A stretch of DNA of 64,000 nt from the NCBI GenBank assembly GCA_023627715.1, contig JAMAHW010000118.1, positions 1 through 64,000 of the forward strand, given 5' to 3'. The notes under the pieces were generated by a model, which saw only the letters and a list, made by a program, of their open reading frames with translations, had not been told where the DNA came from and ran no database searches. Shown one piece after another: positions 36,508-48,133 of the stretch (positions within the stretch are counted from its first letter, which is position 1; every line of letters begins with the position of its first letter). The position numbers and the translations under genes are program-made. The stretch comes from Periconia sp. R9002 (taxonomy: Eukaryota > Ascomycota > Dothideomycetes > Pleosporales > Periconiaceae).

Positions 36508-38536
36508 CTAAGCCTTGAAGATGTCAATGTCTAGACATCCGAGATCTGAGTTATGCACGTCGGGCTTTACACCCATAAAATCGGTAGTGCTTCCGGACTT
36601 GGGGCATTGCTTTGCAACCTCCAGGATCATCTGCTTAGCCCGCATACGCATGATCTTCTTTGCTGATGAGATCTTGCAGCCAGTTTGGGACGCGGAGAAC
36701 TGGATGTTGAACTGGACCTTCACGTCGCCGCTCGTGCCAGTCTGGGAGATTGGGTTAGAGATATCGAGGGCCTTGGTGAACACGCTGTCAAAAGCAGCAG
36801 TGATGTCGGCTTCTGAGAGCGCACCCGCATCATCAGTCAGGCAAGTCTATCGTTACAGTTAGTAAATTTCTAGGCCCATTTTCTTACAACACACCCGGAA
36901 ATAGACGTACAGGTTTGTGAACAGGAGCCTCGACGGGCTTGTCAGGGTCAGCGGCGCCTTCGAGTTGGGTTTCCTTCGCAGCCCACTCTTGCTTGAAGAT
37001 TTGCTTCTCCATGAATACCCGCGCGATGGCCGCCTGGGGAGAAGCGGTCTTGCCATCTTTCTGTTGGTTGTTGTCGTACTCGATCAGCATCTTGCCGCGT
37101 GCGGTTTTTTCAAACACTGTATTCAATTCCGTCTCATCCTTTGGCTTCTTGTACTCTAGCTTGTTGACTTTGACACCTTTGAGAATGCCCTGTTGAATTT
37201 CGGCCATGAGGTCTTTGGTCTGCGTCTCGTACAGCAGCTCGTTCGTGACAGCGTCTCTCGGTCGCATGAGATAGATCTGAGGGTTGGTGCCCTCGCCGAA
37301 GAGGTCTTTGAGAGTTTCAGGGCGGGTGTATTTGGTGTTGCCATTCTTCACGGCCTTCACCAAATTTTCATACTTGGCTTTCTCTTCCGGCTGGTAAGCA
37401 ATTTCCATCTATGAGAAAAGTTAGTTTGTCGCCTCAATTGCGCATGGCATATGTGTTCTGGTTGCGGGGAACCACTCATATTGCGATGGACATCGCGATG
37501 CATACGAGGTGAGATCTCGAAATAGACTGGAATTCCCTCGTGAACATGTATGAGAGAAAACGGAACTTACGAAGTGACTGATCCAATAGCCTTTCTCAGA
37601 CACGACAGCAATACCCGTGCAGCCCTCAAGGCCAGTAACAAACATGGGGAAAGGCTTGTTCGCAAAAGCCGCATGCTTGGAGACAGCGAAATCATTGTTG
37701 AAGGTGTAGTCCAGACCATTCGTTGAGCCGGCCTTCTCAATCGTGTCAATCACGTACTGGTCAGCCTCGCTTGCCGATACGTCCTTAAGGGTACGTCGTT
37801 CGAGGGATTCGGCTCGCTTCGTGGTCTTTGGCTTGGAGGCTGTTGCCTTAGCAGTGCCTGAGGGGTTAAGAGCGCATCCATTCTTCCCACAGCCAACACC
37901 GCAGATGAATTTGGAGGCAGAAGCAGAGGCAGAGCTTGAGGCCGATGATACGGAGCTGCTGGTTTTAGCAGTGGCAGTGATGGAAGTAGAGTTTCTAGAG
38001 GAAGAGGGGACGGAAGTGACACCGGACGAGGATGCGGTGCCAGACTGCGTTGCGGAGCCAGTGACGCTGCCTGTTGCAGATCCCGTGGGGGCATTTGTAG
38101 TGCCGGAGCCTAGTGCCGAAGAAACGGAGGAAGAAGAGACCTGCGAGGAAGCGGAGGACGATGTCTCCTTAGATGAAACGACTGAAATGACAGACGAGGA
38201 TGGTTTCGAGGAGGATGATACGACAGACGAAGACGGTTTCGAGGAGGATGATACGACAGACGAAGACGGTTTCGAGGAGGATGATACGATAGACGAAGAC
38301 GGTTTCGAGGAAGAGGAGGAGGAGGATGTAACGGATACAACAGCGCTCTTGGAAGATGATGAAGTAGGCTCAGCAGGCTTGGGGGTTGATTTGGGGGGAT
38401 CAGACGTGGCTGGCTTCACAGCAGTAGTCTTGGGAGGCTTGTCCTTCGGTGGTTTCGCCTTGGGAGCGCGCTCCAGGAGTGGAGATGCCGCTACAAGCGA
38501 CGTGAGCAGGAACAACAATAAGATTCTGAACTGCAT
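36508..38536 (-). CDS. Secreted Ser/Thr-rich protein with a GC(x15)H C-terminal domain, 600 residues
   Basis: Exons are 38536-37571, 37408-36911 and 36846-36508. The signal peptide MQFRILLLFLLTSLVAA is followed by a Lys/Pro-rich stretch and a long Ser/Thr-rich stalk. The stalk has SSSSKPSSSVV repeats and is a likely heavily O-glycosylated spacer. A Cys-rich patch (FICGVGCGKNGCALNP) and dibasic sites (TTKR, LERR) precede a compact C-terminal domain. In this domain the stretch GCTGIAVVSEKGYWISHF puts Cys306 and His321 close together, rejoined to MEIAYQP by removing intron 1. I have seen this GC...S..G.(Y/W)..H pattern in fungal secreted proteins of unknown function. The end (TTDFMGVKPDVHNSDLGCLD) is not recognised. 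Function unknown; a cell-surface or secreted role is inferred. Confidence 0.85.
38202..38320. repeat. 33-base minisatellite inside the Ser-rich coding region
   Basis: Units start at 38202, 38235, 38268 and 38301, an exact 33-base period (11 codons), with one or two changes in the outer copies. On the coding (minus) strand they encode the SSSSKPSSSVV units of the stalk. Being in frame, copy changes would only alter stalk length. Confidence 0.92.
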
Positions 38537-39433
38537 GTTGCAAATATCGAGGCCTAAAAAGGGTAGTTTACGTGGAAATGACAGGAACGAGGATTCACAA
38601 AACGAATGATGAAGAGCCTCAAGAAAAAAACAATGAACGGCAAAGGTGCAAAACCCTGTATGCAAACAAAAACAAAAACGAATGTACAGCAATGTAGACT
38701 CAGGAGAAGAGCTGCGGATGGCAAGGCTAGATTTATATGCGTGTCAGCCAAGTATTTTAGGGCTGGTGGCTCGCATGGTAACTATATTTTGAGTCTTCAT
38801 TTTGGGCTATGGAAATGGCCCCCATCATACCGCTGGGCATCAGCGCTAATATTTGTGCCCCCGCAGTTCTCGAATAACCAAATTATTTAGAGCCTCAAAG
38901 TGATGTGTCAGCTACCTAGACTATAAGACATGGACGACAATCGCCAGGAGAATTGTTGCTAAATGCGACGCGTAGACCCGTAACTGGCTTTGCGACACAG
39001 TCGAAGTCCGTAGCATGTACTCGGGAAATATCGTAAGCCCCCTGCACTAGTTGGTCTTGTCAGCAGAGTCATGGAAGCCCCCACCCCGACGCTATTACCC
39101 GTCAAACCAAACCAAACCATTGGCATTGGCATTGGCATCACCTCCGATGCCAACCCATCTTGAAATCTAACTTCGAACCTGTCAGCATTAATATATTCCC
39201 AGATCTTCCTTTCATGGTATTTAACCTATGCCGGGCTCATTTGCAAGCTTTGTCAGAGAGCTCCATTTGTGTTTAGGGCCTTTTTTGAAGAGCTTAACTC
39301 TTGCCCCTTTAATCTCACGGTCGGCAGCTGCGACAGAGTCCATACTACCTCTAAAGCATCCCATCATAAAATCGATCGGAGCGGGTCCAGTGCCATCTAA
39401 AACTCCGAATTAAACTGTTTTTCGCCTACCATC
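38537..39433. promoter_or_regulatory. Divergent intergenic region
   Basis: Lies between the start codons of the secreted Ser-rich protein (-) and the ankyrin protein (+). It contains a run of four GGCATT-type units near 39119-39140. No gene or known operator was recognised. Confidence 0.5.
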
Positions 39434-40363
39434 ATGTCCGAAGTAGCTACCACCGAGAGTACTTCCAAACCACCAAGCCTCCTGGAACATGCCATCGAGG
39501 TAGAATCAACATCCAAAACCGACGAGGCTCTCTGGCAAGCCGTAAATAACCTCAGCCCCGAAGATTATGAAGAGTTCGCTTGCTCGGCTTTGAGGTCCGC
39601 CGTGCGCAGTGGGAGTTCTGTGATAGCAACACACCTCATCACCTCGGAGGGTGTACCGATTTCTGCACTTACGCTGCTCGATATTGCTCACAAGCCGTCC
39701 ATACCACTGTTGGAAGCACTTGTTGCAAATGGATGGGACCTTAATGAGGCAAGCCCAAAAGACAACTGGCACAAGGGCAAAAGAATTATCGACAAAGTTG
39801 TGCAGGATCATGAAATGGTGGTCTGGCTCGTCGAGCATGGGGCCACAGTAAACGGTGGCGAAGAAGAATACGAAGTTGAACCCAGACCCCCGCCTCTGAC
39901 GGAAACATGTGCCGTTCTTGGTTCAGTCAAAACACTCAAGTTTTTACTCTCTCACAATGCCAAAGTGGGGAGAAGAACGCTTCATTGTGCAGTCAAAGAA
40001 GCAGCAGCTACGGGCGCAGATCCAAGCAATGTAAGCCAGGCGAAACAAGACCAAGGAAAAGAAGATGGTGGCGAAAGGAGACATCGAGGTAATAGAGAAG
40101 AAATGCTACGGTTCCTCATTGACGACCTCAAACTCGATGTGAATGCGATGGATAGCGATGTCGCAAAGCTTTATCATTTCGGGACACCCTTGAATTATGC
40201 CGTGCGTCAACGGAATGGTGCTGCTGTTGTGAGGTGGTTGTTACAAAAAGGCGCAGATCCTACATTCAAAGGGCTTGATGCGACTATGGGCCCCAAAGAG
40301 ATCGCCCAAAGTAACGGATTCACAGATATTGCAGAGGTTTTTGCGGGCGATTCAACGGATTAG
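39434..40363 (+). CDS. Ankyrin-repeat protein, 309 residues
   Basis: A single-exon protein with an N-terminal Ser/Thr/Glu-rich segment and then several degenerate ankyrin-like repeats. Examples are TLLDIAHKPSIPLLEALVANGWDLN; MVVWLVEHGATVNG; SVKTLKFLLSHNAKVGRRTLHCAV; and GTPLNYAVRQRN followed by VVRWLLQKGADP. A charged insert (residues about 195-220, rich in Lys, Glu and Arg) splits the repeats. Ankyrin repeats mediate protein binding; the partner is unknown. No signal peptide or membrane segment. The ATG at 39434 is the first in frame and is preceded by CTACCATC. Confidence 0.8.
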   Translation: MSEVATTESTSKPPSLLEHAIEVESTSKTDEALWQAVNNLSPEDYEEFACSALRSAVRSGSSVIATHLITSEGVPISALTLLDIAHKPSIPLLEALVANGWDLNEASPKDNWHKGKRIIDKVVQDHEMVVWLVEHGATVNGGEEEYEVEPRPPPLTETCAVLGSVKTLKFLLSHNAKVGRRTLHCAVKEAAATGADPSNVSQAKQDQGKEDGGERRHRGNREEMLRFLIDDLKLDVNAMDSDVAKLYHFGTPLNYAVRQRNGAAVVRWLLQKGADPTFKGLDATMGPKEIAQSNGFTDIAEVFAGDSTD

Positions 40364-40764
40364 TTAGATAGACAGGGTCATTGTTCATTGTGTACATTGA
40401 GTGATCTCATTATCACGGTGAATTTATTCTGTCATAGAAGCCTGCTTTAAATTATACTTGGTAGTGTTTACGTGGTGGATACAAACATATTATTATTCCA
40501 CAACATGCTGATAACATAATATCTGAATACCTTGGCAGTTTCAAGCGGAGGGGAATTCAAAGGACTAATAGCTCGTAGATTGTTCGACAGCATCAATACC
40601 TAGATGTAATACTGACGGTCAGTTTATGATAATCAAAACAACTATTAGAGCTCCAAGTAACTAGAGTAATCTATCTACATAATAATATCTCTATAAGTAT
40701 ATTACGTAAAAAGCTTTTACAAGTGAATCTACAAAACTTTCTATAATCTACCATAAACACTTGA
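40364..40764. other. AT-rich intergenic stretch before the NRPS relic
   Basis: Rich in TA and AT steps, with many stops in all frames. It is where the missing upstream part of the decayed peptide synthetase would lie, but no recognisable sequence of it remains. Confidence 0.55.
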
Positions 40765-41430
40765 TTCCATCGAAAGAAGTTACGCAAGATCGGGCTTTAT
40801 TCCCAGTTCAACAGTTGGCAGCTGCACGCACAAATAACAACCAGAAGCAAAAAGCTCAACCATCCAATAGAATGGAAGGGGTACTTCAAGAAATACGGTC
40901 ACGACTGATGCACGTCGCACCTGAGAGCATGGAGCTAGATGATAATGTATCGAATTTCGGGGCGATTTCATTGTGGCGATGAAAGTCGTGGCAGAAGCTC
41001 AAAACCGAAACATATATTTGACAGTTACGGATATGTTCCAAACTCTCCCTTCGAAACATTACCTAAGATGGCCAGAGCGCATCGCCAATTGACTGCCTCG
41101 AGGGGTTTACCTCATTTTCCATCGAGTACCAAAGAAACTCTTGTTACCAACCTCTCAGTGCTGTCGTCAGTATCAAGTTGCAAACACCCAATCCTTGATA
41201 CTCTATCTACAACGTAAATACGGCATTTCTACGTTACGAAACGTCTTCAAAACCTTGGCGAAGCTTCCAACTATCTCTTGCTCGACCGTCTCTTTTACCC
41301 AGAGCATGCAAAAAGATTACTCGAAACTTTCTGAAAAGCCATAGACACTTTTTATCTGTACATGTAGATGAGAATGGCCAATTTTGGCAGATTTTGATCG
41401 AAGATAGAATCATTTTCAATGTGGCATTGA
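40765..41430 (+). pseudogene. Relic of a non-ribosomal peptide synthetase (end of A domain, carrier domain, possible C domain)
   Basis: Frame-broken remains in the order of an NRPS module. FHRKKLRKIG (40765-40794) matches the last adenylation-domain motif, which usually reads DRK-LRK-G. In the next frame FPVQQLAAARTN leads to MEGVLQEIRSRLMHVAPESMELDDNVSNFGAIS, an acyl/peptidyl carrier domain that keeps its Ser. After another frameshift near 40975, AMKVVAEAQNRNIYLTVTDMF completes the carrier domain. Further on, LSVHVDENGQFWQILI (about 41350-41400) resembles the start of a condensation domain; this part is weak. At least two frameshifts and several stops make it non-functional. The rest of the gene is not found in the flanks. 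Confidence 0.75.
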
Positions 41431-42398
41431 TGTAGTAGTCAATTTGAATCCCTAAACTTACCTTATCCCCCCCAAAATATTCCAGAAGTTATCTAGATCT
41501 TGATTATCAAACTTATACCTTCAGACTTGCTTTGTAACCCTCTCACCTGTTGTCTTGTGAGTTTTCACTAAGCTTACCCTTAATTCTTGTTATTTTCACC
41601 TTCTAAGGTACTTCTTAGGTGTTGATGCATAGTCACAATCGAAAGACTAAAAACTACGTTTGGTATTCCTGAAAAAGCCTTCATGCTGACAGCACTAACA
41701 GGTAATAACAATACTCGAAGTCTAAAGTAGCCAATAATTTGGGCATTGAGAATTATCCGATAGAGATGTATACGGATCATAGTGTTACCCAGTGTACCCC
41801 CCCCCCCCCAGCTGTGTCGATACCCAGAGTAGCAATACTCTGTGAGGATCAAATCCATATTTCATGCGGATCATAGTAATAAACGCTATAAATAGTACAG
41901 AGTACTGCCTAGGCTGCATATACAAATCATGAGTCAACTCCTACCAGTCATTAGTGCGTATAAATATAGAAGAGTAATAAAGCTTAGTATATATACATCC
42001 TTGGTCTGTACCTTGTGATGCCAGGGGGTTACATCATCTCTTATCATTGCGATCTACTGACAGATCCATTGTTTAGAAGTATGCTGCTTGGCTTCCTTTT
42101 TCTTCTTCTCTTTATTGTTATCTCCCGTGTTGCTAAATGGTATGTGCTAACGCATACCAAGGCTTTCCGATGTATAATGACCCTTCCAGTATGGCCTAAT
42201 AATCACGTCATTTTTTAATTATCTTCTCTTGAGGCTCCGTAGTGCAATACAGGTGCATTCATTGCGATCGACCGAAGCTTGAACTCGATTCACGCCTGGA
42301 AAGTATATCATCATCTTTTCTCAAATACCGTCATCAATACAGAAAGCCCGTATTCATGGTTTGGACGAATACGCTATCGCATTGCCCATCCATTCAAT
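41431..42398. other. AT-rich intergenic stretch after the NRPS relic
   Basis: No gene is supported. It holds a run of ten C near 41800-41809 and AT-rich sequence that may contain further unrecognisable decay of the synthetase. Confidence 0.5.
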
Positions 42399-43157
42399 TC
42401 ATTCAATTTCAGAACTTTTCACCACAGTCCCGAAAACGTCTGCTAACTCTGCCAGTGCAACTCTAGTCACCTCCTCGCCGTTTACGCCAGGGATATCTCG
42501 ATCGCCAATGGCATCTTCGACTAGAATGACTTCGTAGCCCTTTTGCATGGCTTCGCGCGCAGTCGTCGAGACGCACTTCCCATCGATGATTAGTATGTGT
42601 TTCTACACCTTCGTATAGAAAGGAGCGTATCCTCAATTTCGCGAAAGGTAGACTATAGTGCAGATTCAAAACGGGAAAGAAGAAGAAGAACTCACAACGT
42701 GTGCCATGTAACCAACCAACACCACTTTTCGAATGCCCCATGACTGTAGCCTATCATGCAACTCAGTCTGCTCAAATGAACCTGGGAATTTCTTCCAAAT
42801 CACTGTCTCGCCATTCTAGAAAGCGTTAACCTCATTTGATAGCGCAGCTAACAGCGAAAAAAAAAGACCACAAACCTTGGCCTTTATTTCTTGAAACTCT
42901 TCGGCCAGTTCTGTCCCAGGCGTGAAGATGGGCGCACCTTCCGGCGTTTCGTGCAGAACATGGACGAGCTTACCGTCGGCGCTCCGGTACTTCTCGAGCA
43001 AATTCGCGATGACGGTTCCGCTCTGCTTTGCATTTGTGACCTTCAAGGCGCCGGTGGCGTACTCATTCTGCGCGTCAATAATGATGAGGGCCGAATCCGA
43101 GGTGGAGGCTGTGCTGGGTGGGACTCCCAGAAGATCGCGGAAAGACTTTGTGGACAT
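42399..43157 (-). CDS. Isochorismatase-fold cysteine hydrolase
   Basis: Predicted 192-residue soluble enzyme of the cysteine-hydrolase superfamily, which includes isochorismatases and nicotinamidase-like amidases. Exons are 43157-42876, 42815-42696 and 42575-42399. The catalytic triad can be placed: Asp28 in IIIDAQNEY, Lys102 or Lys103 in WKKFPGSF, and Cys135 in [13 protein letters not shown]. The active-site Cys is the first codon of exon 3 and is reached only by using the acceptor GGGAAG at 42576. Further family blocks are [29 protein letters not shown] and [14 protein letters not shown]. The ATG at 43157 gives [11 protein letters not shown], a usual start for this group. No operon-like partner is seen; the substrate cannot be given. 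Confidence 0.9.
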
Positions 43158-45611
43158 CGTGTAGACTAGTGATGATTTAGAATCCAAGAATATCAGAGCC
43201 CAGTACAATATAGTGTTTCGAAGGTCTGCTCACTGATTAGTTTTGATGATTTATTGTATTGTTGTATTGACAATTGATGACAATTGATCAGTAAACCCCG
43301 CTCGGCTTAGTTCATTTTTGGCAGTTATGTATGACGTATAGCTTCCATTTTTCCGGAATATAAGTTAACCACATCTGATATTCTATTGTATCCAAAATAG
43401 CGAAGTCATGCCGCAGGGCGTTCGTATATACCTACATATATCGTACAATGATCATTCGCACATATTTGATAATCCAGTGTCCATGGAGGAACTTTATCGT
43501 GTGATTGGTCATGCACTTGAGCTAATCTTAAAATAGTACAGTACGTCACATAGCAGAGTAACACATGATCTAAGTTACATTGAAGTCTTTTCAGTGCTAC
43601 CACACCCAACTCCAACTGCCCATTCACTTCTTACAAAACATGCATACATGGATGTTGTGCACACGTGCTTGACGTGGCAGGTGACTAATCATTCATGTCA
43701 CCGGAAGCCTGCCTAGGTAAACATAGAAGAATGACACATGGGGGGAAGTGGTCACAAAATTTGCTAGTAAACGGAGTGGGATTGTAAATTGTAGGTCGTT
43801 CAATCTCTAATCCTTCAGATATTTATCACGCCGTCTTTTCACCTCTCAGTACTTCATGTCCAACGCATTCACACATCAGGATGGCCAATCATTAGAATTA
43901 CGTGGATAGTAGGTACAAATCCATATCCTTGGTTTCTTCATGTGGTGCCATCACGTCAAAAATACACCCATGCCCAAAACATGCATATGTACCTGCGTAT
44001 GTAGGACCTGTTTGAAGGATGATAGGTAGCGCGCGTAGCAATTTTTGTCAACCTACAAAGTTTAGACAAATAAGCTAGTTTTGGCGAAAATCATGTTGTC
44101 TGTGAAGGGGGGAAGGAAACTGGTTGGGGATGCATAAAGTAAAACGCTGGTATGCACGCTTGTTTGAGTATGTGGGGCGACTGGCTGATTGACATGTGTA
44201 GATTCAAGTTCATTTTCCCTTTGTTCGCACGAAACTCGATGATACAGCAAAGTACAAGAGAGTGGGTATCAAATAAGACATGGAACACCTCCTCTTTGGT
44301 TGTTCATCGTCAATATGACCTCCCCTCGCCCAAACTATGCGTAAAACTCTATTGTTCCCTCAATCCACATTACGAAAAGGAGAATACGAAAGACAACCCC
44401 ATGTCGTCGGGAAAGTATCACGAAGCCTTATCTCGATCATTCGTCATCGTCCACATAATCAGAATCATACCGACGTACTCGTCCATACACAGAGCCGGTC
44501 CTGAGGTAGAGATGTTCTGAAACAGGCCTCTCGGTATACGATGACCCTGAAACCGTCGAAAACATATAACCACGCGGATGTGGATCCCTGTCCTCGGAGA
44601 AGCTGAACAAGTAATATCAGACGATATTCCATTCCACGCTTGAGGATGAATGATCTAGGTGAGACTTAATTGTCCAAATACACGTAAATCAGTGTACAAC
44701 AGATAGTATTGTTTGTTAACGTAACAAATTTCAGATAGCAAATAGCAAACAGTTTGTAGATAACATGAAAGAATTGGAACCAGGAGTTCTTGTGTCGCAC
44801 TGCATGCGCAAACAGCAAACCTCAAAGCCTTAAGAGTTCTATCAATATACTAATGGAATTGTCATCAGTACAACATGATATCAAAGCCCATTGATAGTTG
44901 AGAATATTTCAATCTCTGCTTGAAGACGTGAGTGAATAATCGGCTTGGAAGTGAAGGGGAAGAACACCACAAGTTCTGAAAAAATACGCGCCGCTTCATC
45001 CACCATCTGAGTCACTCAGTCAATCGAAAGGATAAGCCAGCCAGCCAATCATGCATGCATGCCCACACACGTACGCAAGCAAGCAAGCACGAACGCACGC
45101 ACACAAGCGCGCATGCATTATGGCGACAGAATAGCATCCTTTGCTACAGACACATGCAGTGTGAGTGTATGTCCAGGAATGAACAATATACCAACGGACT
45201 AGCAGCTCGAAGGTCTCAGATACTAGCGCGTATCTTACTATTCATTTCCATTCAAATCATTCACTATAATCCTGTGATTATCATCTTTGCAGATCTAGGC
45301 TCACTGTCAAAGCTTCACATCATTTGTACTTCACCTGAGGTGGCGAATGACTGTTGTACTGAATAGGTGTCATTGTGAACACAGATCATCATCGATGTGC
45401 ACAAACAGTCCTAGAGACAAAAAAGGAGAATAGAGGCGGACCCATTAGCATTTAGACCTCTTTAAAAGAAAACCTCGCTCCTCAGCTCACAGTGCTAATA
45501 AGAGTACAAGCACTATAACTACTATCGCGGATACCCTCTCTACAGTCACGAGTGCAACACAACACCCACAACCACACCATTCCCGATCTACCAGCTCGAG
45601 AAACACAAATC
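43158..45611. other. 2.45 kb intergenic region, no gene recognised
   Basis: A frame of 122 codons at 44152-44520 has no recognisable content and no good start context. Purine-pyrimidine-rich sequence near 45050-45120 contains CATGCATGC, AAGC and ACGC runs. The last 150 bases are the RING gene promoter. Confidence 0.5.
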
Positions 45612-46868
45612 ATGCCATCAAAACAGCTATCCAACTTAATCGACGGAGCTCTCCGGTCAACTTCAACCTGCGGCATATGCACCGAGCCGTTTAGCGCTTC
45701 CCACCCCCCTGTCGCCCTCCGCTGCACACACATCTTCGGTCACACATGCATGAAAAAGTGGCCTCTCTCACGACACGAAAATAGCAACACCTGTCCCTTA
45801 TGCCGCTCCGCGGTTTTTGAGGTGTGTGCAGAAGATAGCAACGTCGATAGCAACAATAACAATCAAGGTAGTGGGAGTGAGCCTGAGGATACAGACGCGG
45901 AGCTCTGGCGGGCGCTATGCGAGCTCGCGGACCACGAGGAACAGGAACAGCATGACGAGGAAGAGGGATCAGAGCTGATCCACGAGTTCATGTTTAAAAT
46001 GTGGGAGGGTATATGTGGGATGTGTCAGCAGCATCGGCATAATCATCCGCAGGAAACCCAAAAACAAGGACGTAGTCGTCATCGACGACCTTCCTCGTCC
46101 TCTTCTTCCTCTTCTTTGCCTTCTTTGTTGTCATTGCCGTCGACAAGGGAAACAACAGATGCCGACGAAACGACATCACCGTCCTTCACAGCAGCAGAGT
46201 ACCTCCTTGGCGCTATTCTGCCCGCACTTATGCACACCTCCTGTTCTCCCAACCTTCCTCTCCCCTCATCCACTTCGTTGCGTCAACGACATCAACAAAA
46301 TCGGCTTGTCTTTCTCGAAACCTCCAATCTCCTTCACGCCACTTACCTCTCCTTGGAGCGCCCGTCCACTTTCACATACGGTCTTGCAATCCCACTAGTC
46401 CGTCTCGCGCGACTGATGGCCCAATCCTCGTCCATAATGCCACGCTGGCTGACTTCAGTGCCGCGTATGAATCTGCTCTTTTGGAATGCAAATGCATGTC
46501 TCGGTGGTCCAGGTCAGCGGCAAATCGAGCAAGTCTCTTGGAAACATATCCAGGAAGCTGCACACTTCACCTCTCCCCGCTACTTCCCTCTCCTGCATCT
46601 TTACACGATCCTTATATCTCAGACACTTGTGCATCTCCCCATCTCTCAAAAGAATCCATCTTCGATCCTTGAGCGCTGCTGTACCCGTGTTGGCGGAAGC
46701 TGGGCCGATTCACCATCCAGTGCGTTGAAGCAATTGTGTGTTGCGGTTTATACCGAGTTGAAACGATGCCAAGTCGAGGGAGGTGCGCCCAGTTTGAGGG
46801 CAAAAACTGGGGAAGGTGATGTAGTTAGGGGTCTTTGGGGGGTAGCTGGGTGGATTGTTAGACGGTGA
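45612..46868 (+). CDS. RING-H2 finger protein, probable E3 ubiquitin ligase, 418 residues
   Basis: A single exon; the frame extends 20 codons further upstream but the first ATG is at 45612. The N-terminal RING-H2 finger has ligands Cys20, Cys23, Cys38, His40, His44, Cys46, Cys61 and Cys64 (CGIC ... RCTHIFGHTC ... CPLC). Such fingers bind E2 ubiquitin-conjugating enzymes. After it come an Asn-rich spacer, an acidic segment (about 90-120), a His/Gln-rich part and a Ser run. The C-terminal 200 residues are mostly helical in composition (YLLGAILPALMH, YGLAIPLVRLARLM, YFPLLHLYTILISQTLVHL) and not recognised. No membrane segment is certain. Targets unknown. Confidence 0.82.
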   Translation: MPSKQLSNLIDGALRSTSTCGICTEPFSASHPPVALRCTHIFGHTCMKKWPLSRHENSNTCPLCRSAVFEVCAEDSNVDSNNNNQGSGSEPEDTDAELWRALCELADHEEQEQHDEEEGSELIHEFMFKMWEGICGMCQQHRHNHPQETQKQGRSRHRRPSSSSSSSSLPSLLSLPSTRETTDADETTSPSFTAAEYLLGAILPALMHTSCSPNLPLPSSTSLRQRHQQNRLVFLETSNLLHATYLSLERPSTFTYGLAIPLVRLARLMAQSSSIMPRWLTSVPRMNLLFWNANACLGGPGQRQIEQVSWKHIQEAAHFTSPRYFPLLHLYTILISQTLVHLPISQKNPSSILERCCTRVGGSWADSPSSALKQLCVAVYTELKRCQVEGGAPSLRAKTGEGDVVRGLWGVAGWIVRR

Positions 46869-48133
46869 TGCGGAGGCACGGTCTTAGATTTTGTATCTCA
46901 AATCCCATATGCAACATCAATTGGTGCTCCCTGAGTTCAGGGCAATTTCGGCCCCTGCGCCGACATACATCGTCATGGCGCCCAAACTTCAATTTGTATC
47001 GATATGATTAGAGGTTATTTGCATTGATCAATGAGTTTAACACTCCGGCTTTATTATCTTGTGAATAATCCATCATTTATGTAAATATGCAGAACCATTC
47101 GTGGTTATTGATTGACATCTGTGGTCCGAACATTAAATGCTTCTTCTGTAAACCTTAGAGACGTTCCGGGGGTGCGTTCCCTTGCTCGACTCAGATGATC
47201 ATCAAAAATAAAAGAGTATGGACGGCGTTCTACATGTACGACTTAAAATTGCTTTGTCTATTCCATCATAGCAACGAGTGACTCATTTTACGGTGACTGT
47301 ACGCATTGCCTATCCGAGTGTGATGCAAGAATCCATATCTTGCAAGAATTTATATAGCAGTTGGGTTGATATACGCTGATTCATCATGGCAGTTGAGATT
47401 TCTTGGAAATTTTTCTGCCAGACAGAATGAATGTGCTAGCCCAGGTACAGTAGCCTGAGCACATGATAAACTGCGATCACGAGTCGCACTGCAGCTGCTG
47501 TCTTTGCGAAAGCCACGGCGAGATAATTTCCTGCATCTCTCATAAATCTGAACCCATTATTTTGTTGTAGGGATGTATAAGGTGAGATCGCTTCCTCACT
47601 TTCAAATACTTATAAAAGAAATTGATCCGTGGTAGCTTGGGAATGTCTTGGTGGTGTTGAAATTTACGCAACGTCTTTCCCGGGAGAGACCGCTAGTATA
47701 TCGCCTACTACGTGTTTGCAGATTTCTGAAAAACCACCGCGTAAAAATTTGCATCAAACGGTAGCTTGAGGTCGCCCACTGTGTCTCTGCTCTGTGCCTA
47801 AGTCTTGGCGCTCTTGTGGGCCTTGACCTTACCTGCACCCCGATCGCCCACAACAACCTAGACCTAAAAGTTTGCTGTGATTCCCACACCTTGTCCACTT
47901 TTGAATCTTTTTGAACTCTCTCGCCTCTGCATGCAGACAGGTTACATCTTACAAAGGCACGTATTCGCAATTCACCTTTGACATCAATAGAAGGCGTCCA
48001 CGGTCTTGGGTTCGGGTACGCACCTAGTGATCAAAAGTCGACGGAAGAAAACTCAAGGAAACTTTTCACAGCAATCTCTCCGACTGCAATTCCCTCGACA
48101 ACCCAACCTCAACCAGCTTTGCAGCTTTTGATC
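46869..48133. other. Intergenic region, no gene recognised
   Basis: The frame of the downstream PHD gene is open for 52 codons before its first ATG (from 47978), which may be leader or an unseen exon. Otherwise only short open frames without content are present. Confidence 0.5.

Noticed and set aside
38202..38320. CRISPR-like regular repeat
   Set aside because: The units are contiguous 11-codon coding repeats without spacers, in a eukaryotic gene.
37743..38609. 288-codon open frame on the plus strand rich in Glu and Asp
   Set aside because: It is the exact antisense of the Ser-rich stalk; Ser codons read backwards give acidic residues. The minus-strand gene has a signal peptide and good introns.
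40761..40982. Short intact gene
   Set aside because: The readable carrier-domain sequence breaks off mid-domain by frameshift and continues in another frame, so it is a relic, not a gene.
44152..44520. 122-codon plus-strand frame in a 2.45 kb gap
   Set aside because: No recognisable content and unusual codon use; treated as chance.
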